From an uncultured Desulfovibrio sp. (GTDB lineage Bacteria > Desulfobacterota > Desulfovibrionia > Desulfovibrionales > Desulfovibrionaceae), in NCBI RefSeq assembly GCF_944327235.1, contig NZ_CALVHE010000017.1, positions 1 through 39,820 on the forward strand: 39,820 nucleotides of DNA, in the 5' to 3' direction. Position 1 is the stretch's first letter. Each line of letters begins with the position of its first letter. Positions 30,893 to 39,755 of this stretch are shown in pieces. Position numbers and translations under genes: made by a program. Under the pieces are notes generated by a model, which saw only the letters and a program-made list of their open reading frames with translations, was not told the DNA's origin and searched no databases.

Positions 30893-30921
30893 TTGACCCC
30901 TTTGTCCGGCTTGCGTATATT
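30893..30921 (+). promoter_or_regulatory. promoter of glnS
   Basis: TTGACC and TATATT with a 17-bp spacer, 28 bp before the glnS start codon. It is divergent from the tRNA-Ser promoter. Confidence 0.7.
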
Positions 30922-30948
30922 GGCCGCTCATCTATTGCGAGGAATGCC

Positions 30949-32667
30949 ATGAGCGAAACAAGCCTTTCTGTGAATGCCCCGGAAGAGGACGAATCCGCCT
31001 CCCGTTCCGGCGTGGATTTTGTTCGCGCCGCCATTATGGATGACAATGCCTCCGGTCGCTTCGGCGGCAAAGTGCACACGCGCTTTCCTCCCGAACCCAA
31101 CGGCTACCTGCATCTTGGACATGCCAAGTCCATTTGTCTGAATTTCGGCGTGGCCCGCGAATTCGGCGGGCTGTGCAATCTGCGCTTTGACGATACCAAC
31201 CCCACCAAGGAAGATACCGAGTACGTGGACGCCATCCGCGAGGACGTGCGCTGGCTGGGCGGGGACTGGCAGGACAGGGAATTCTACGCTTCCAACTATT
31301 TTGAACAGCTTTACGGCTACGCCGAAGAGCTGATCAAGATGGGCAAGGCCTATGTGGACGACTTGAGCGCCGACGAGATCCGCGAGTACCGCGGCACGCT
31401 CACCCGTCCCGGCAAGGAAAGTCCCTGCCGCGATCGCAGTGTGGAGGAAAATCTCGATCTCTTCCGTCGGATGCGCGCCGGGGAATTTGCCGACGGCGAA
31501 CATGTGCTGCGGGCCAAGATCGACATGGCCTCGCCCAACCTCGTCATGCGGGACCCCACCCTGTACCGCATCCGCCATGCCCATCATCACCGCACGGGCG
31601 ACGCCTGGTGCATCTATCCCATGTATGACTTCACGCATTGTCTGTCGGATTCCATCGAGGGCATAACCCATTCCCTCTGTACGCTGGAATTCGTCAACAA
31701 CCGCGAGTTGTACGACTGGGTGCTGGACACGCTGGGGCTGTATCATCCGCAGCAGATGGAATTTGCCCGCCTGAGCCTCACGCATACCGTTCTTTCCAAG
31801 CGCAAGCTCATACAGCTCGTGCAGGAAGGGCATGTGCGCGGCTGGGACGATCCGCGTATGCCCACGCTTTGCGGCCTGCGGCGGCGCGGCGTGCCGCCGG
31901 AAGCCCTGCACGACTTCTGCCGTCGTATCGGTCTGGCCCGTGCGGACTCCACCGTGGAATATTCTCTGTTGGAATTCTGCATCCGCGAGTACCTCAACGC
32001 GCATACGGCGCGGGTCATGGCGGTGCTCGACCCGGTGAAGGTGGTCATCGAGAATTACCCCGAAGGGCAGGAAGAATCCTTCGATATGCCCTATCATCCC
32101 GAAGATGCGGCCTACGGCACACGACAGGTCCCCTTCTCGCGGGAACTCTGGATCGAGCGGGACGACTTCCGGCAGGACCCGCCCAAGAAGTATTTCCGCC
32201 TTGCGCCCGGGGCCGAGGTGCGCCTGCGCTACGCCTACTTCATCACCTGCCGTGAGGCGGTGTATGACGCGGACGGCGTGCTCAAGGAACTGCGTTGCAC
32301 CTATGATCCCGAAAGCCGGGGCGGCCAGAGTCCGGACGGCCGCAAGGTCAAGGGGACCATCCACTGGGTCAGCGCGGCCCATGCGCTGCCGGCCACGGTG
32401 CGTCTCTACGACCATCTGTTTGCCGCGGAGAACCCCAACGCCATGCCCGAAGGCCAGACCTTCCTGGATGCGCTCAATCCCGATTCCCTGCGGGAAGTGA
32501 CCGCCATGCTGGAGCCTGCCCTTGCCGGGCTGCCCGTGGGACAGACCGTGCAGTTCGAGCGCCTCGGCTACTTCTGCAAGGATGCCGACAGCACAGACGC
32601 GCGCCCGGTCTTCAACCGGACGGTGGGCCTGCGCGACAGCTGGGCCAAGATGGAAAAGAAAGCCTGA
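30949..32667 (+). CDS. glnS: glutaminyl-tRNA synthetase
   Basis: Charges tRNA-Gln with glutamine. 572 residues, class I. The HIGH-type motif is [14 protein letters not shown] (residues about 45-58) and the KMSKS counterpart is VLSKRKL (about 285). [11 protein letters not shown], the catalytic-domain signature, and the C-terminal beta-barrel anticodon domain ([20 protein letters not shown]) are present, with [10 protein letters not shown] and [11 protein letters not shown] near the end. The ATG at 30949 has GAGGA upstream; an in-frame extension of 53 codons overlaps the promoter and is rejected. An N-terminal tail of about 35 residues precedes the Rossmann fold. It is transcribed alone and followed by a tRNA-Lys promoter. 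Confidence 0.96.
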   Translation: MSETSLSVNAPEEDESASRSGVDFVRAAIMDDNASGRFGGKVHTRFPPEPNGYLHLGHAKSICLNFGVAREFGGLCNLRFDDTNPTKEDTEYVDAIREDVRWLGGDWQDREFYASNYFEQLYGYAEELIKMGKAYVDDLSADEIREYRGTLTRPGKESPCRDRSVEENLDLFRRMRAGEFADGEHVLRAKIDMASPNLVMRDPTLYRIRHAHHHRTGDAWCIYPMYDFTHCLSDSIEGITHSLCTLEFVNNRELYDWVLDTLGLYHPQQMEFARLSLTHTVLSKRKLIQLVQEGHVRGWDDPRMPTLCGLRRRGVPPEALHDFCRRIGLARADSTVEYSLLEFCIREYLNAHTARVMAVLDPVKVVIENYPEGQEESFDMPYHPEDAAYGTRQVPFSRELWIERDDFRQDPPKKYFRLAPGAEVRLRYAYFITCREAVYDADGVLKELRCTYDPESRGGQSPDGRKVKGTIHWVSAAHALPATVRLYDHLFAAENPNAMPEGQTFLDALNPDSLREVTAMLEPALAGLPVGQTVQFERLGYFCKDADSTDARPVFNRTVGLRDSWAKMEKKA

Positions 32668-32678
32668 GAGGGCAGGGC

Positions 32679-32707
32679 TTGACAAGGCTCCTCATCCGGC
32701 GTACATA
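32679..32707 (+). promoter_or_regulatory. promoter of tRNA-Lys
   Basis: TTGACA and TACATA with a 17-bp spacer, 12 bp before the tRNA 5' end and just past glnS. Confidence 0.75.
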
Positions 32708-32719
32708 TCAGGCCTCAAC

Positions 32720-32795
32720 GGGTCGTTAACTCAGTAGGTAGAGTATCTGCCTTTTAAGCAGAGAGTCGCAGGTTCGATCCCCGCACGACCCACCA
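32720..32795 (+). tRNA. tRNA-Lys(TTT)
   Basis: 76 nt with encoded CCA. Acceptor GGGTCGT pairs with ACGACCC, discriminator A. The anticodon arm CTGCCTTTTAAGCAG reads TTT. D-loop TCAGTAGGTAGA and T-arm CAGGTTCGATCCC are standard. Confidence 0.96.
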
Positions 32796-32804
32796 TGAGC
32801 ATCA

Positions 32805-32836
32805 GGCTCTTGCGTCCACGCGCAAGAGCCTTTTTT
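32805..32836 (+). terminator. terminator of tRNA-Lys
   Basis: GGCTCTTGCG pairs with CGCAAGAGCC around a short loop, followed by six T residues. Confidence 0.93.
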
Positions 32837-32837
32837 G

Positions 32838-32960
32838 TTAGAGCAATTCCACATTGAAAATGTGGATTGCTCGGGTAGTCGCGAGAACGACTCCCCGCAA
32901 CCGAACACACGGAAAAATCACGCTTTTTCCGTAGTGTGAGGGCAGCGTCAGCATGGAAAT
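32838..32960 (+). repeat. diverged TAGAGC-family element (copy 7)
   Basis: It starts TTAGAGCAATTCCACATTG. Hairpin 1 is GAGCAATTCCACAT / ATGTGGATTGCTC (one unpaired base). Hairpin 2 is AGTCG...CGACT. Hairpin 3 is CGGAAAAA-TCACGC-TTTTTCCG. Order and spacing match the other copies, but most stem bases differ. The 3' hairpin and end are not clear. The interval from the tRNA-Lys terminator to the tRNA-Ser terminator otherwise holds no gene. Confidence 0.5.
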
Positions 32961-33017
32961 TGGATACGATCTCAATGCGAATCCGCTTTAGGGAAAAAGC
33001 TCAGTGGCCATGCCGAC

Positions 33018-33045
33018 AAAAAAGCCCGCCGGTTTCCCGGCGGGC
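33018..33045 (-). terminator. terminator of tRNA-Ser(CGA)
   Basis: On the minus strand GCCCGCCGG-GAAA-CCGGCGGGC is followed by six T residues. Confidence 0.93.
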
Positions 33046-33056
33046 GGACGCGCATG

Positions 33057-33151
33057 TGGCGGAGAGGGTGGGATTCGAACCCACGTACCGGCTATTAACC
33101 GATAACTCGATTTCGAGTCGAGCGCGTTACGGCCAACTTCGCTACCTCTCC
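33057..33151 (-). tRNA. tRNA-Ser(CGA)
   Basis: A 95-nt class II tRNA with encoded CCA. Acceptor GGAGAGG pairs with CCTCTCC. The anticodon arm CTCGACTCGAAATCGAG reads CGA (UCG codons). The variable arm is long and the T-arm GTGGGTTCGAATCCCAC is perfect. Confidence 0.95.
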
Positions 33152-33188
33152 GCTCGTATGTGTGTGGCAGAGCCACAGGCCGAAAATT

Positions 33189-33217
33189 TTTGTAGCCGAA
33201 ATCAGCCGTGTTGACAA
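33189..33217 (-). promoter_or_regulatory. promoter of tRNA-Ser(CGA)
   Basis: On the minus strand TTGTCA and TACAAA with a 17-bp spacer, 37 bp before the mature 5' end. Confidence 0.6.
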
Positions 33218-33242
33218 GTGATGTTTTGGGAGGCTCCCGGCA

Positions 33243-34058
33243 TCAGTGTCCGATGACTTCCATGACCTGCAGGGCTTCGGGCTGCTTGGCATTGCCCTGC
33301 AAGGCACGGGTGGCCATTTCCTCGGCCTTGAGGCGTTTTCCCCATTTCAGATACATGAGGGCCATGCGGCCGAAGGTATTGGGGTGTCCGCCAAACGTGC
33401 GCAAAATGGCGTTGTAGATGGTTTCGCACTTTTCAAATTCATTGATGGCCGTATAGGAATTGACGGCCCCCACATAGGCCCGCACGTCGCGCGGATGCTT
33501 TTCGATGGATTCTTCAAAGATTTCCCCTGCATCCGCGTACTGTTTGGCCGTCTGGAGAAGCTGCCCCACCTGGACGAGGATATCGGGATCCTCGCTGAAT
33601 TCTTCGGCCGCGCGTTTGAGGTAGGCGCGGCCCTTGCCGAATTGTCCCTCCTGGAGCAATTTGACTCCGCTGTTGAGGAGGGATTTCTTGCGTTCCAGCC
33701 GGGCTTCCTTTTCCTGGCGGTTCTTGTCCTCCACTTCCTGGAGCAGGATGCGCGCCAGTCCTTCCAGCACCGTGGCGAGCATGAGCTCCTTGCCCTGCTG
33801 GTAGGGGATCTTGCGCGGTTTGCCCGTGTGGTTGGGATCGAGAAGGTGTTGCATACCCTGATGACGGATGAGGGTATTGAGGAATTCCCCCAGCTGGATG
33901 TCGATCTCGGCGCGTGCGGATCGAGTGAGCTTGACTTCCGAGTACTGGCGCATGGCCGTCGCCATGGCCTTCAGGGAGCGGGGCAGCTCTTCGCGGCGCA
34001 GATAGCCCTTGGCACGGGCGATATTTTCGCGCAGTTCCTTTGGGGGTGTATTCAGCAT
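33243..34058 (-). CDS. TPR-repeat protein of unknown function
   Basis: A 271-residue soluble, largely helical protein. Residues about 1-110 are charged helices (LRENIARAKGYLRREEL, LKAMATAMRQY). Residues about 110-130 are a lysine/glutamate-rich coiled stretch. Residues about 130-265 contain tetratricopeptide-like repeats with the spacing of FGKGRAYLKRAAEEFSEDP, YADAGEIFEESIEKHPRD and FEKCETIYNAILRTFGGHP. No signal peptide. It overlaps nadD by 7 bp and follows it on the same strand, so it is probably co-expressed with proA-nadD. A scaffold role is the only safe inference. Confidence 0.82.
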   Translation of the reverse strand: MLNTPPKELRENIARAKGYLRREELPRSLKAMATAMRQYSEVKLTRSARAEIDIQLGEFLNTLIRHQGMQHLLDPNHTGKPRKIPYQQGKELMLATVLEGLARILLQEVEDKNRQEKEARLERKKSLLNSGVKLLQEGQFGKGRAYLKRAAEEFSEDPDILVQVGQLLQTAKQYADAGEIFEESIEKHPRDVRAYVGAVNSYTAINEFEKCETIYNAILRTFGGHPNTFGRMALMYLKWGKRLKAEEMATRALQGNAKQPEALQVMEVIGH

Positions 34059-34768
34059 GGCATTCCATCACTTTTCCAATGTTCCGCCACTTCCGCGTGG
34101 CGGATGCGCAGCAGTTCGTCCACTGCGCGGGGAATCAGAAAATCCACATTCTGTCGTCTAAGCCAGCGCTCCCGGATCCGGGAAGCGCTCACCGCCAGCC
34201 ACGGCAGGGGCAGGTAGTGGGCCAGCCCGCCGCTGGCCAGGGCCATGCACCGGCTGTCCGGCAATACGGGCGCAACGTCGCGGCTGCCCGGCCAGAGGCG
34301 GTGTGCCGCCTCCACGAACGGCTCTTCCGTCTGCTCGCCGCGCGCCACGACGATGAACTGGCAGAGTCGCGGCAATTCAAGGCCCCGGTGCCAGGTATGC
34401 AGGAGCGCAAAATCCGGGGTCCCGATAACAAAATACAACTCCCGCCCCGGCAGATCCTCCCGATAACGGGAAAGGGTATCCCAAGTATAGGAATATCCCT
34501 GGCGCTCTCCTTCCTCTTCGCTGACGCTGATGCCGGGCAATCCGCGTACGGCGGCGCGCGTCATCTCCGCGCGCAGGGCAAAGGGGAGCAGGCTGTCCGC
34601 CCGTTTGTGCGGCGGATTGCCGCACGGCACGAGCACCAGCGAATCCACCAGCGTGCCGAGGGCCTCGCGCACCTCGATGGCGAGGCGCAAGTGCCCGATG
34701 TGCGGCGGATTGAAACTGCCGCCCAGCAGCGCGCGTCCCGGGGGACGCTGTTCCGGGCTGTCGAGCAT
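34052..34768 (-). CDS. nadD: nicotinate-nucleotide adenylyltransferase
   Basis: Joins nicotinate mononucleotide and ATP to give deamido-NAD in NAD synthesis. 238 residues. The nucleotidyltransferase motif GSFNPPHIGHLR (about 17-28) and PCGNPPHK (about 48-55) are clear. The usual ISSTxIR motif appears as VSASRIRE (about 190). YFVIGTPDF replaces the common FxxGxD. It starts one base after the proA stop region on the same strand and overlaps the TPR gene. Confidence 0.93.
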   Translation of the reverse strand: MLDSPEQRPPGRALLGGSFNPPHIGHLRLAIEVREALGTLVDSLVLVPCGNPPHKRADSLLPFALRAEMTRAAVRGLPGISVSEEEGERQGYSYTWDTLSRYREDLPGRELYFVIGTPDFALLHTWHRGLELPRLCQFIVVARGEQTEEPFVEAAHRLWPGSRDVAPVLPDSRCMALASGGLAHYLPLPWLAVSASRIRERWLRRQNVDFLIPRAVDELLRIRHAEVAEHWKSDGMPC

Positions 34769-34769
34769 G

Positions 34770-36029
34770 TTATGCGCGTACCTGTCCCTGCCCCAGCACC
34801 ATGAATTTCGTCGTCGTCAGCTCCTGAACGCCCATGGGGCCGTAGGCGTGCAGTTTGGAGGTGGAAATGCCGATCTCCGCCCCCAGTCCCAGCTGGCCGC
34901 CGTCGTTGAAACGTGTCGAAGCATTGACGCCGACCATGGATGCGTCCGCCTCCCGCATGAAGCGCATGGCGTGGGCATGATCGTTGGTGCAGATCACTTC
35001 CGTATGCTGCGAACCGTAGCGGGCGATGTGGTCAAGGGCCGCATCCAGCGAGTCCACCACCCGCACCGCCAGCACCAGCGCGTGGAATTCCTGTCCCAGG
35101 TCCTCTTCCCGCTGGGGGACCGCCGTGGGCCCGAGCAGGGGGAGGGACTGCGGACAGGCGCGGAACTCCACTCCGGCACCGCCCAGACGCCGGGCGACGC
35201 GCGGCAGGAAATGCTCCGCCACATCCTTATGTACGAGCAGGCACTCCAGCGCATTGCAGACGCCGGGCCGCTGCACCTTGCCGTTGAAGACGATCTCCTC
35301 CGCCGCGTCGAGAGCGGCCGAAGCATCGACAAAAACATGGCACACCCCCTTGAAGTGCTTGAGCACCGGCATGGTGGCGGCCTCGGTAACGGCGCGGACC
35401 AGATTTTCCCCGCCGCGCGGGATCATGACGTCGATATAGCGGTCGAGCTTGCACAGCGCCGTCACGGCGGCGTGATCGGTGCTGGTGACCAGCTGGGCGG
35501 CGTCCGGCGGCAATCCGGCTTTTGTCAAAGATTCTTGCAAGATCTGCGCCAAAGCTGTGTTGGACTGGATGGCCTCGCTGCCTCCCCGCAGGATGACGGC
35601 ATTGCCCGCCTTGAGGCAAAGGATGGCGGCGTCGATGGTGACATTGGGCCGGGCCTCGTAGATCATGGCGATGACGCCCAGCGGCACGCGCATCTTGCCG
35701 ACCAGCAGACCGTTGGGCCGCTGCCACTGGCTGTCCAGCGCGCCCACCGGATCCGGCATGGCGGCCACATGGCGGCAGGCATGGGCCATGTCCGCAAGGA
35801 TGGCGGGCGTCAGCGTCAGTCTGTCCAGGCGCGGGGCATCAAGGCCCCTGGCGCGGGCCGCCTCCACATCCCGGGCGTTGGCCGCCAGCAGCACGTCGGC
35901 GCGCTCTTCCAGCAGACGGGCCAGCTCTTCCAGCGCGGCCGTCTTGGCCGCCGGGGCGGCGCTGCCCACCACACGCGAGGCCGCGCGGGCCCGTTCGCCC
36001 AGACGGGCCATCTCTTCCGCAAGCGTCAT
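34770..36029 (-). CDS. proA: gamma-glutamyl phosphate reductase
   Basis: Reduces gamma-glutamyl phosphate to glutamate semialdehyde with NADPH in proline synthesis. 419 residues, an aldehyde-dehydrogenase fold. Seen: RMPLG-like MRVPLGVIAMIYEARPNVT (about 100-120), LKAGNAVILRGGSEA (about 130), PRGGENLVR, HVFVDASA and the catalytic cysteine in VCNALECLLV (about 255), with GPMGVQELTTTK at the C-terminus. An ATG at 36029 gives better spacing to AAGGGAG than the one at 36035. It is the first gene of proA-nadD-TPR. No proB in the window. Confidence 0.95.
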   Translation of the reverse strand: MTLAEEMARLGERARAASRVVGSAAPAAKTAALEELARLLEERADVLLAANARDVEAARARGLDAPRLDRLTLTPAILADMAHACRHVAAMPDPVGALDSQWQRPNGLLVGKMRVPLGVIAMIYEARPNVTIDAAILCLKAGNAVILRGGSEAIQSNTALAQILQESLTKAGLPPDAAQLVTSTDHAAVTALCKLDRYIDVMIPRGGENLVRAVTEAATMPVLKHFKGVCHVFVDASAALDAAEEIVFNGKVQRPGVCNALECLLVHKDVAEHFLPRVARRLGGAGVEFRACPQSLPLLGPTAVPQREEDLGQEFHALVLAVRVVDSLDAALDHIARYGSQHTEVICTNDHAHAMRFMREADASMVGVNASTRFNDGGQLGLGAEIGISTSKLHAYGPMGVQELTTTKFMVLGQGQVRA

Positions 36030-36121
36030 CGTCATCTCCCTTGCAATCGGTAACGGATGAATTCCTTGATTATACGCGCAGCGCGTGTCAAGGGCAAGCC
36101 ATTGCCTGCGCGCAAATTATT

Positions 36122-36150
36122 TTGACAGGTCAGCCCTTGTGACCTATCTT
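36122..36150 (+). promoter_or_regulatory. promoter of the TPR-like membrane protein and probably ior genes
   Basis: TTGACA and TATCTT with a 17-bp spacer, 67 bp before the start codon at 36217. Confidence 0.7.
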
Positions 36151-36216
36151 TATTTCCTTGGTGTCCGCTCCGCAGGAGCGTGTCACGCCTGTATCTTGCG
36201 CCAAAGGAGCCCGTTG

Positions 36217-36939
36217 ATGCAACCTATCCTTCCCAAGTCCGATCCCACGCCTTCCCCGACCCTGCTTACCGATCTGCGCTCCGAAGTCGGCGCCGAAAGC
36301 GCGCCGCTTTTGCAATTCATCCTGCGACATGCCGGTCGTATCGCTGTCGGCGTCGGGCTGTTCGTGCTCGTGGTGGTCGGCGCCGGCATCTGGAACTGGC
36401 GCAATGAAGTCGCCCGGGAGGAGGCGCAGGCCGAGCTTGCGCGTCTTTCCCTGTCCCTCAAGGGGGAAGAGCGTACCAGGGCGCTGGGCGAGCTGGCCGC
36501 CAGAGCTCCCGAGGGCATCCGCTTTGCCGTGCTGACCGCGCAGGCCCAGAGCGCCGCGGAATCGCAGGACTGGACGCAGGCGGCCCGCCTCTACGGTGAG
36601 GCGGCCCGACTGGACAGCGAAGGCAGCCTGGGACAGGCGGCTCTGTTCGCCCAGTGCGGCGCCCTCATGAATGCCGGTACGCCCGAAAGCGCCTCCGAGG
36701 CGCTGGCCGTGCTGCAGGCCCTGACCGGCCGCGTGAGCGCCGCGCGGCAGGACGCTCTCCTGCGTATGCAGGCAGAAGCCGCGCTGGCCGCAGGCCGCAC
36801 GGATGTGGCCGTTGCCGCTTTTGACAGGCTGGCCCAGAGCGAGGACAAGGACGATCAGGCCTACTACCGTTTCCGGGCCGACCAGTTGCGCGGCCAGGGA
36901 TCCGCGCCCGCCGCCGCCCCGGAAGCGTCGGCGGAATGA
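36217..36939 (+). CDS. YfgM-like membrane-anchored TPR protein
   Basis: A 240-residue protein. It has a short cytoplasmic N-terminus (1-38), one membrane helix (about 40-62, IAVGVGLFVLVVVGAGIWNW) and an extracytoplasmic alanine-rich helical domain with tetratricopeptide-type pairs (AQSAAESQDWTQAARLYGEA, QAEAALAAGRTDVAVAAFD). The C-terminus is a low-complexity Ala/Pro tail. This matches the layout of YfgM-like ancillary Sec translocon proteins (TPR_21 type), though a general TPR adaptor is possible. The ATG at 36217 follows AAAGGAG. The iorAB genes lie downstream in the same direction with a repeat between. Confidence 0.78.
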   Translation: MQPILPKSDPTPSPTLLTDLRSEVGAESAPLLQFILRHAGRIAVGVGLFVLVVVGAGIWNWRNEVAREEAQAELARLSLSLKGEERTRALGELAARAPEGIRFAVLTAQAQSAAESQDWTQAARLYGEAARLDSEGSLGQAALFAQCGALMNAGTPESASEALAVLQALTGRVSAARQDALLRMQAEAALAAGRTDVAVAAFDRLAQSEDKDDQAYYRFRADQLRGQGSAPAAAPEASAE

Positions 36940-36965
36940 GCGCATCCATTTCCGACATCATCTTT

Positions 36966-37109
36966 TAGCGCATCTTGCCTTTGGAAAAGGCAAGATGCGA
37001 GGCGGCAGTACAGCGCCGCCCGGCCCAACGTGAGCGGAAAACCGCGTTTTTCGCGAAACGACAGGCCGTGTGGTTTGGAACGCGAAGCGTTTCAAACTGA
37101 AAATGCCAT
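36966..37109 (+). repeat. TAGAGC-family intergenic repeat, copy 8
   Basis: Starts TAGCGCATCTTGCCTTTGG with a perfect 12-bp first hairpin (GCATCTTGCCTT / AAGGCAAGATGC). It continues GGCGGCAGTACAGCGCCGCC and GCGGAAAACCGCGTTTTTCGC. The last hairpin is GAACGCGAAGCGTTTC, and it ends ACTGAAAATGCCATA. Its 3' edge is immediately before the iorA ribosome-binding site. Confidence 0.82.
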
Positions 37110-37120
37110 AAGGAGAGGCC

Positions 37121-38977
37121 ATGAGCAAAAATCCCTTGCTGGACGGATGCCGCGGCGAGCGGCATTTGTTGCTTGGCAATGAGGCCATTGTCCGCGGTGC
37201 GCTGGAAGCCGGCGTGCACATGATTTCCTGCTATCCGGGCACGCCTTCGTCCGAAGTGCCGGACACCTTTCGCCGTCTCGGCGGTGAGGGCCGGTATCGG
37301 CTGGAATATTCCGTCAATGAGAAGGTCGCCTTCGAAGTGGCCGCGGGCAGTGCGCTGGCAGGCGCCATGAGCCTCGTCACCATGAAGCATGTGGGGCTCA
37401 ATGTGGCGGCTGATCCCCTGTTCACCGCGGCCTATACCGGTATGCCCGGCGGGCTGGTGGTGCTGAGCGCCGACGATCCCGGTTGCCATTCCAGTCAGAA
37501 CGAACAGGATAACCGCGCCTATGCCCGCGCCGCCATGCTGCCCTGTCTGGAGCCGGTCTCCGCTCAGGAAGCGCGCGACATGACCCGCGAGGCTTTCCGG
37601 CTGGCGCGAGAGCTGCAGCAGCCCGTCCTGCTGCGGACGACGACCCGTGTGAACCACATGCGCGGTCCGGTGGAGTTCGACGATCTGCCGTCGGCGCAGC
37701 CGCTGGTGCCCTTCGAGCGCGATCCGGGACGCTTCGTGCCGGTCCCCGCCGTGGCCCGCAAGCGACATGCCGCGGTGCTGGGCATCATGGAAAAAGCCCG
37801 CGCCCTTGCCGAAAGCAGCCGTTTCAATACCGAACGCGCCTGCAACGCGGCCACACGGCTGGGCATCATCGCCAGCGGGGTGGCGCGCAACTATCTTGCC
37901 GACGCGCTGACGGCCGGCGGCTGGGACGACAAGGTGCGGGTGCTGGAGCTCGGCATGACCTGGCCGCTGCCGGAAAAGCGCCTTGTGGCCTTCCTTGAGC
38001 AGTGCGACCGCGTGCTGGTGCTGGAAGAGGGGCCCGCCCTGCTGGAGCGCGATGTGCGCGCCCTTGCCCAGCGTGAAGGTTGCAAGGCCCGGCTGGAAGG
38101 CAAGACGGACAGCTTCACCGAGCTGGGTGAACTTTCCACCACGCTCGTGCTGCGGCGTCTGGCCGAATTCCTGGATTGCCCCTGTCCGGTCAAGGGCGGC
38201 AACGCTCAGGCGATGGAGCTGCCCGGCCGTCCGCCGAACCTCTGCGCGGGCTGCTCGCATCGGGCGGTCTTCCATGCCGTGCGTCAGCTCTTCGGTGACG
38301 ACGCCTATTATTCCAGCGACATCGGCTGCTATACCCTTGGGATGCTGCCGCCGCTCAAATGCGCGGACTTCCTCGTCTGCATGGGATCTTCCATCTCGGC
38401 GGGCAGCGGCTTTGCCCGGGCTTCCGGCAAGACGGTGGTGGCCTTCATCGGTGACTCCACGTTCTTCCATTCCGGCATGACCGGTCTGGCCAACGCGGTC
38501 TTCAATCGGCATGACATCATCGTGGTCATCCTTGATAACGGCACGACCGCCATGACCGGTCATCAGCCCAATCCGGGCATGGTGCAGGAGATGCTGGGCG
38601 AGGGCGCCGCGCATCTGGACATCGAGGCCATCGTGCGCGGCATGGGCGTGAGCTGCTGCCGCAAGGTCAGGGCCTTCAACCTCAAGGCCGTCACCACGGC
38701 GCTGGAAGAGATGCGCGCGCAGTCGGGCGTGCGGGTGCTCATTGCCGAGGAGCCCTGTGCGCTCTATGCCCGCCGTCAGCTCAAGAAAACGCAGCCGCAG
38801 GTGGCGATGGTGAAGGAGCAGGGGCCGGACGCCGCGCACTGTCTGGAAACGCTGGCCTGTCCCGCCTTCTACCGGGACGGCGAGGCGCTTGCCGTCGATG
38901 AAAGTCTCTGCACGGGCTGTATGGTCTGCCTGCAGGTTGGTCCCAAGTCCTTCAAGGCCAGACGCCGCGACGCGTAG
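37121..38977 (+). CDS. iorA: indolepyruvate:ferredoxin oxidoreductase, alpha subunit
   Basis: Oxidatively decarboxylates aryl pyruvates to aryl-acetyl-CoA and reduces ferredoxin. 618 residues. The N-terminus has the pyrimidine-binding GNEAIVRGALEAGVHMISCYPGTPSSE region. The middle is the transketolase-C-type domain. The ThDP domain has CAGCSHRAVFHAV, GCYTLGMLPP and GDSTFFHSG...ILDNGTTAMTGHQPNPG (about 440-485). The C-terminus normally has two 4Fe-4S motifs. Here only CTGCMVC remains, followed by LQVGPKSF and a basic end, so the fourth cysteine and second cluster are missing. AAGGAG precedes the ATG. It is paired with iorB. Confidence 0.93.
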   Translation: MSKNPLLDGCRGERHLLLGNEAIVRGALEAGVHMISCYPGTPSSEVPDTFRRLGGEGRYRLEYSVNEKVAFEVAAGSALAGAMSLVTMKHVGLNVAADPLFTAAYTGMPGGLVVLSADDPGCHSSQNEQDNRAYARAAMLPCLEPVSAQEARDMTREAFRLARELQQPVLLRTTTRVNHMRGPVEFDDLPSAQPLVPFERDPGRFVPVPAVARKRHAAVLGIMEKARALAESSRFNTERACNAATRLGIIASGVARNYLADALTAGGWDDKVRVLELGMTWPLPEKRLVAFLEQCDRVLVLEEGPALLERDVRALAQREGCKARLEGKTDSFTELGELSTTLVLRRLAEFLDCPCPVKGGNAQAMELPGRPPNLCAGCSHRAVFHAVRQLFGDDAYYSSDIGCYTLGMLPPLKCADFLVCMGSSISAGSGFARASGKTVVAFIGDSTFFHSGMTGLANAVFNRHDIIVVILDNGTTAMTGHQPNPGMVQEMLGEGAAHLDIEAIVRGMGVSCCRKVRAFNLKAVTTALEEMRAQSGVRVLIAEEPCALYARRQLKKTQPQVAMVKEQGPDAAHCLETLACPAFYRDGEALAVDESLCTGCMVCLQVGPKSFKARRRDA

Positions 38978-39006
38978 CCCGGCCGTCGTCCAATACGAGG
39001 TTTCCC

Positions 39007-39612
39007 ATGACTACAGACAAGCAGAAAAGAATGCGCATCTACTTTACCGGTGTGGGCGGTCAGGGAACGCTGACGGCCACGACCCTGCTGGCGCGTACGG
39101 CGATGGACGCCGGTCTTGACGTGGTGGCCGGCGAAGTGCACGGCATGGCCCAGCGCGGCGGCGTGGTGGAGTCCGTGCTCCTGCTCGGCGGCTGGCGTTC
39201 TCCCAAGCTGGATTTTGGTGAGGCCGACGTGCTGCTGGGCTTTGAACCGCTGGAGACCCTGCGCGGTCTGCCCTATCTGCGGGCCGGAGGAGCCGTCTTT
39301 TCCAGCGCCGATCCCCTGCCGCCCCTGAGCGTCTCGCTGGGGGGGGCCCACTATCCTTCCATGGAGGAAGTGGAGGCCCAGACGCGCCGTGTGGCCGGGC
39401 AGTGCCATTTCGTCCCCTGCCGCGAACTGGGCCTCAAGGCCGGTTCCGCACAGGCGGGCAATACGGTACTGCTCAGTGTGGCCTGCGCGTCCGGCATCCT
39501 GCCTTTCGGGGTGGATGCGCTGGAGGCGGCCATCGGCAAATATCTGCCGGCCAAGCTGCAGGCGGCCAATCTGAAGGCCCTGGAGCTGGGCATGGCGGCG
39601 CTGCGCATATAG
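39007..39612 (+). CDS. iorB: indolepyruvate:ferredoxin oxidoreductase, beta subunit
   Basis: The gamma-domain-like partner of IorA. 201 residues. YFTGVGGQGTLTATTLLA (about 12-29) and VVAGEVHGMAQRGGVVES (about 40-57) are the family signatures, and GNTVLLSVACASGILPFG lies near the end. It starts 29 bp after iorA with an ACGAGG site, forming a two-gene unit. Its TAG stop is the first three bases of a TAGAGC-family repeat. Confidence 0.93.
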   Translation: MTTDKQKRMRIYFTGVGGQGTLTATTLLARTAMDAGLDVVAGEVHGMAQRGGVVESVLLLGGWRSPKLDFGEADVLLGFEPLETLRGLPYLRAGGAVFSSADPLPPLSVSLGGAHYPSMEEVEAQTRRVAGQCHFVPCRELGLKAGSAQAGNTVLLSVACASGILPFGVDALEAAIGKYLPAKLQAANLKALELGMAALRI

Positions 39613-39755
39613 AGCGTTGTCTTTGAAAAGGGCAAAGCGCGAGGCGGCGGCATAGTGCCTCCCGGCCCAAACCCAGCGGGATGACCGTGTTTTTCCCGCG
39701 AAACGACAGGCCGTATGGGTTGGAACGCGAAGCGTTCCAAACGGAAAATGCTCTA
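39610..39755 (+). repeat. TAGAGC-family intergenic repeat, copy 9
   Basis: The best-preserved ends: TAGAGCGTTGTCTTTG at the left and CGGAAAATGCTCTA at the right. The left 12 bases match the inverse of the right 12 at about nine positions. The last hairpin is GTTGGAACGCGAAGCGTTCCAAAC. It starts on the iorB stop codon. The remaining 65 bp of the window show no recognisable gene. Confidence 0.85.
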
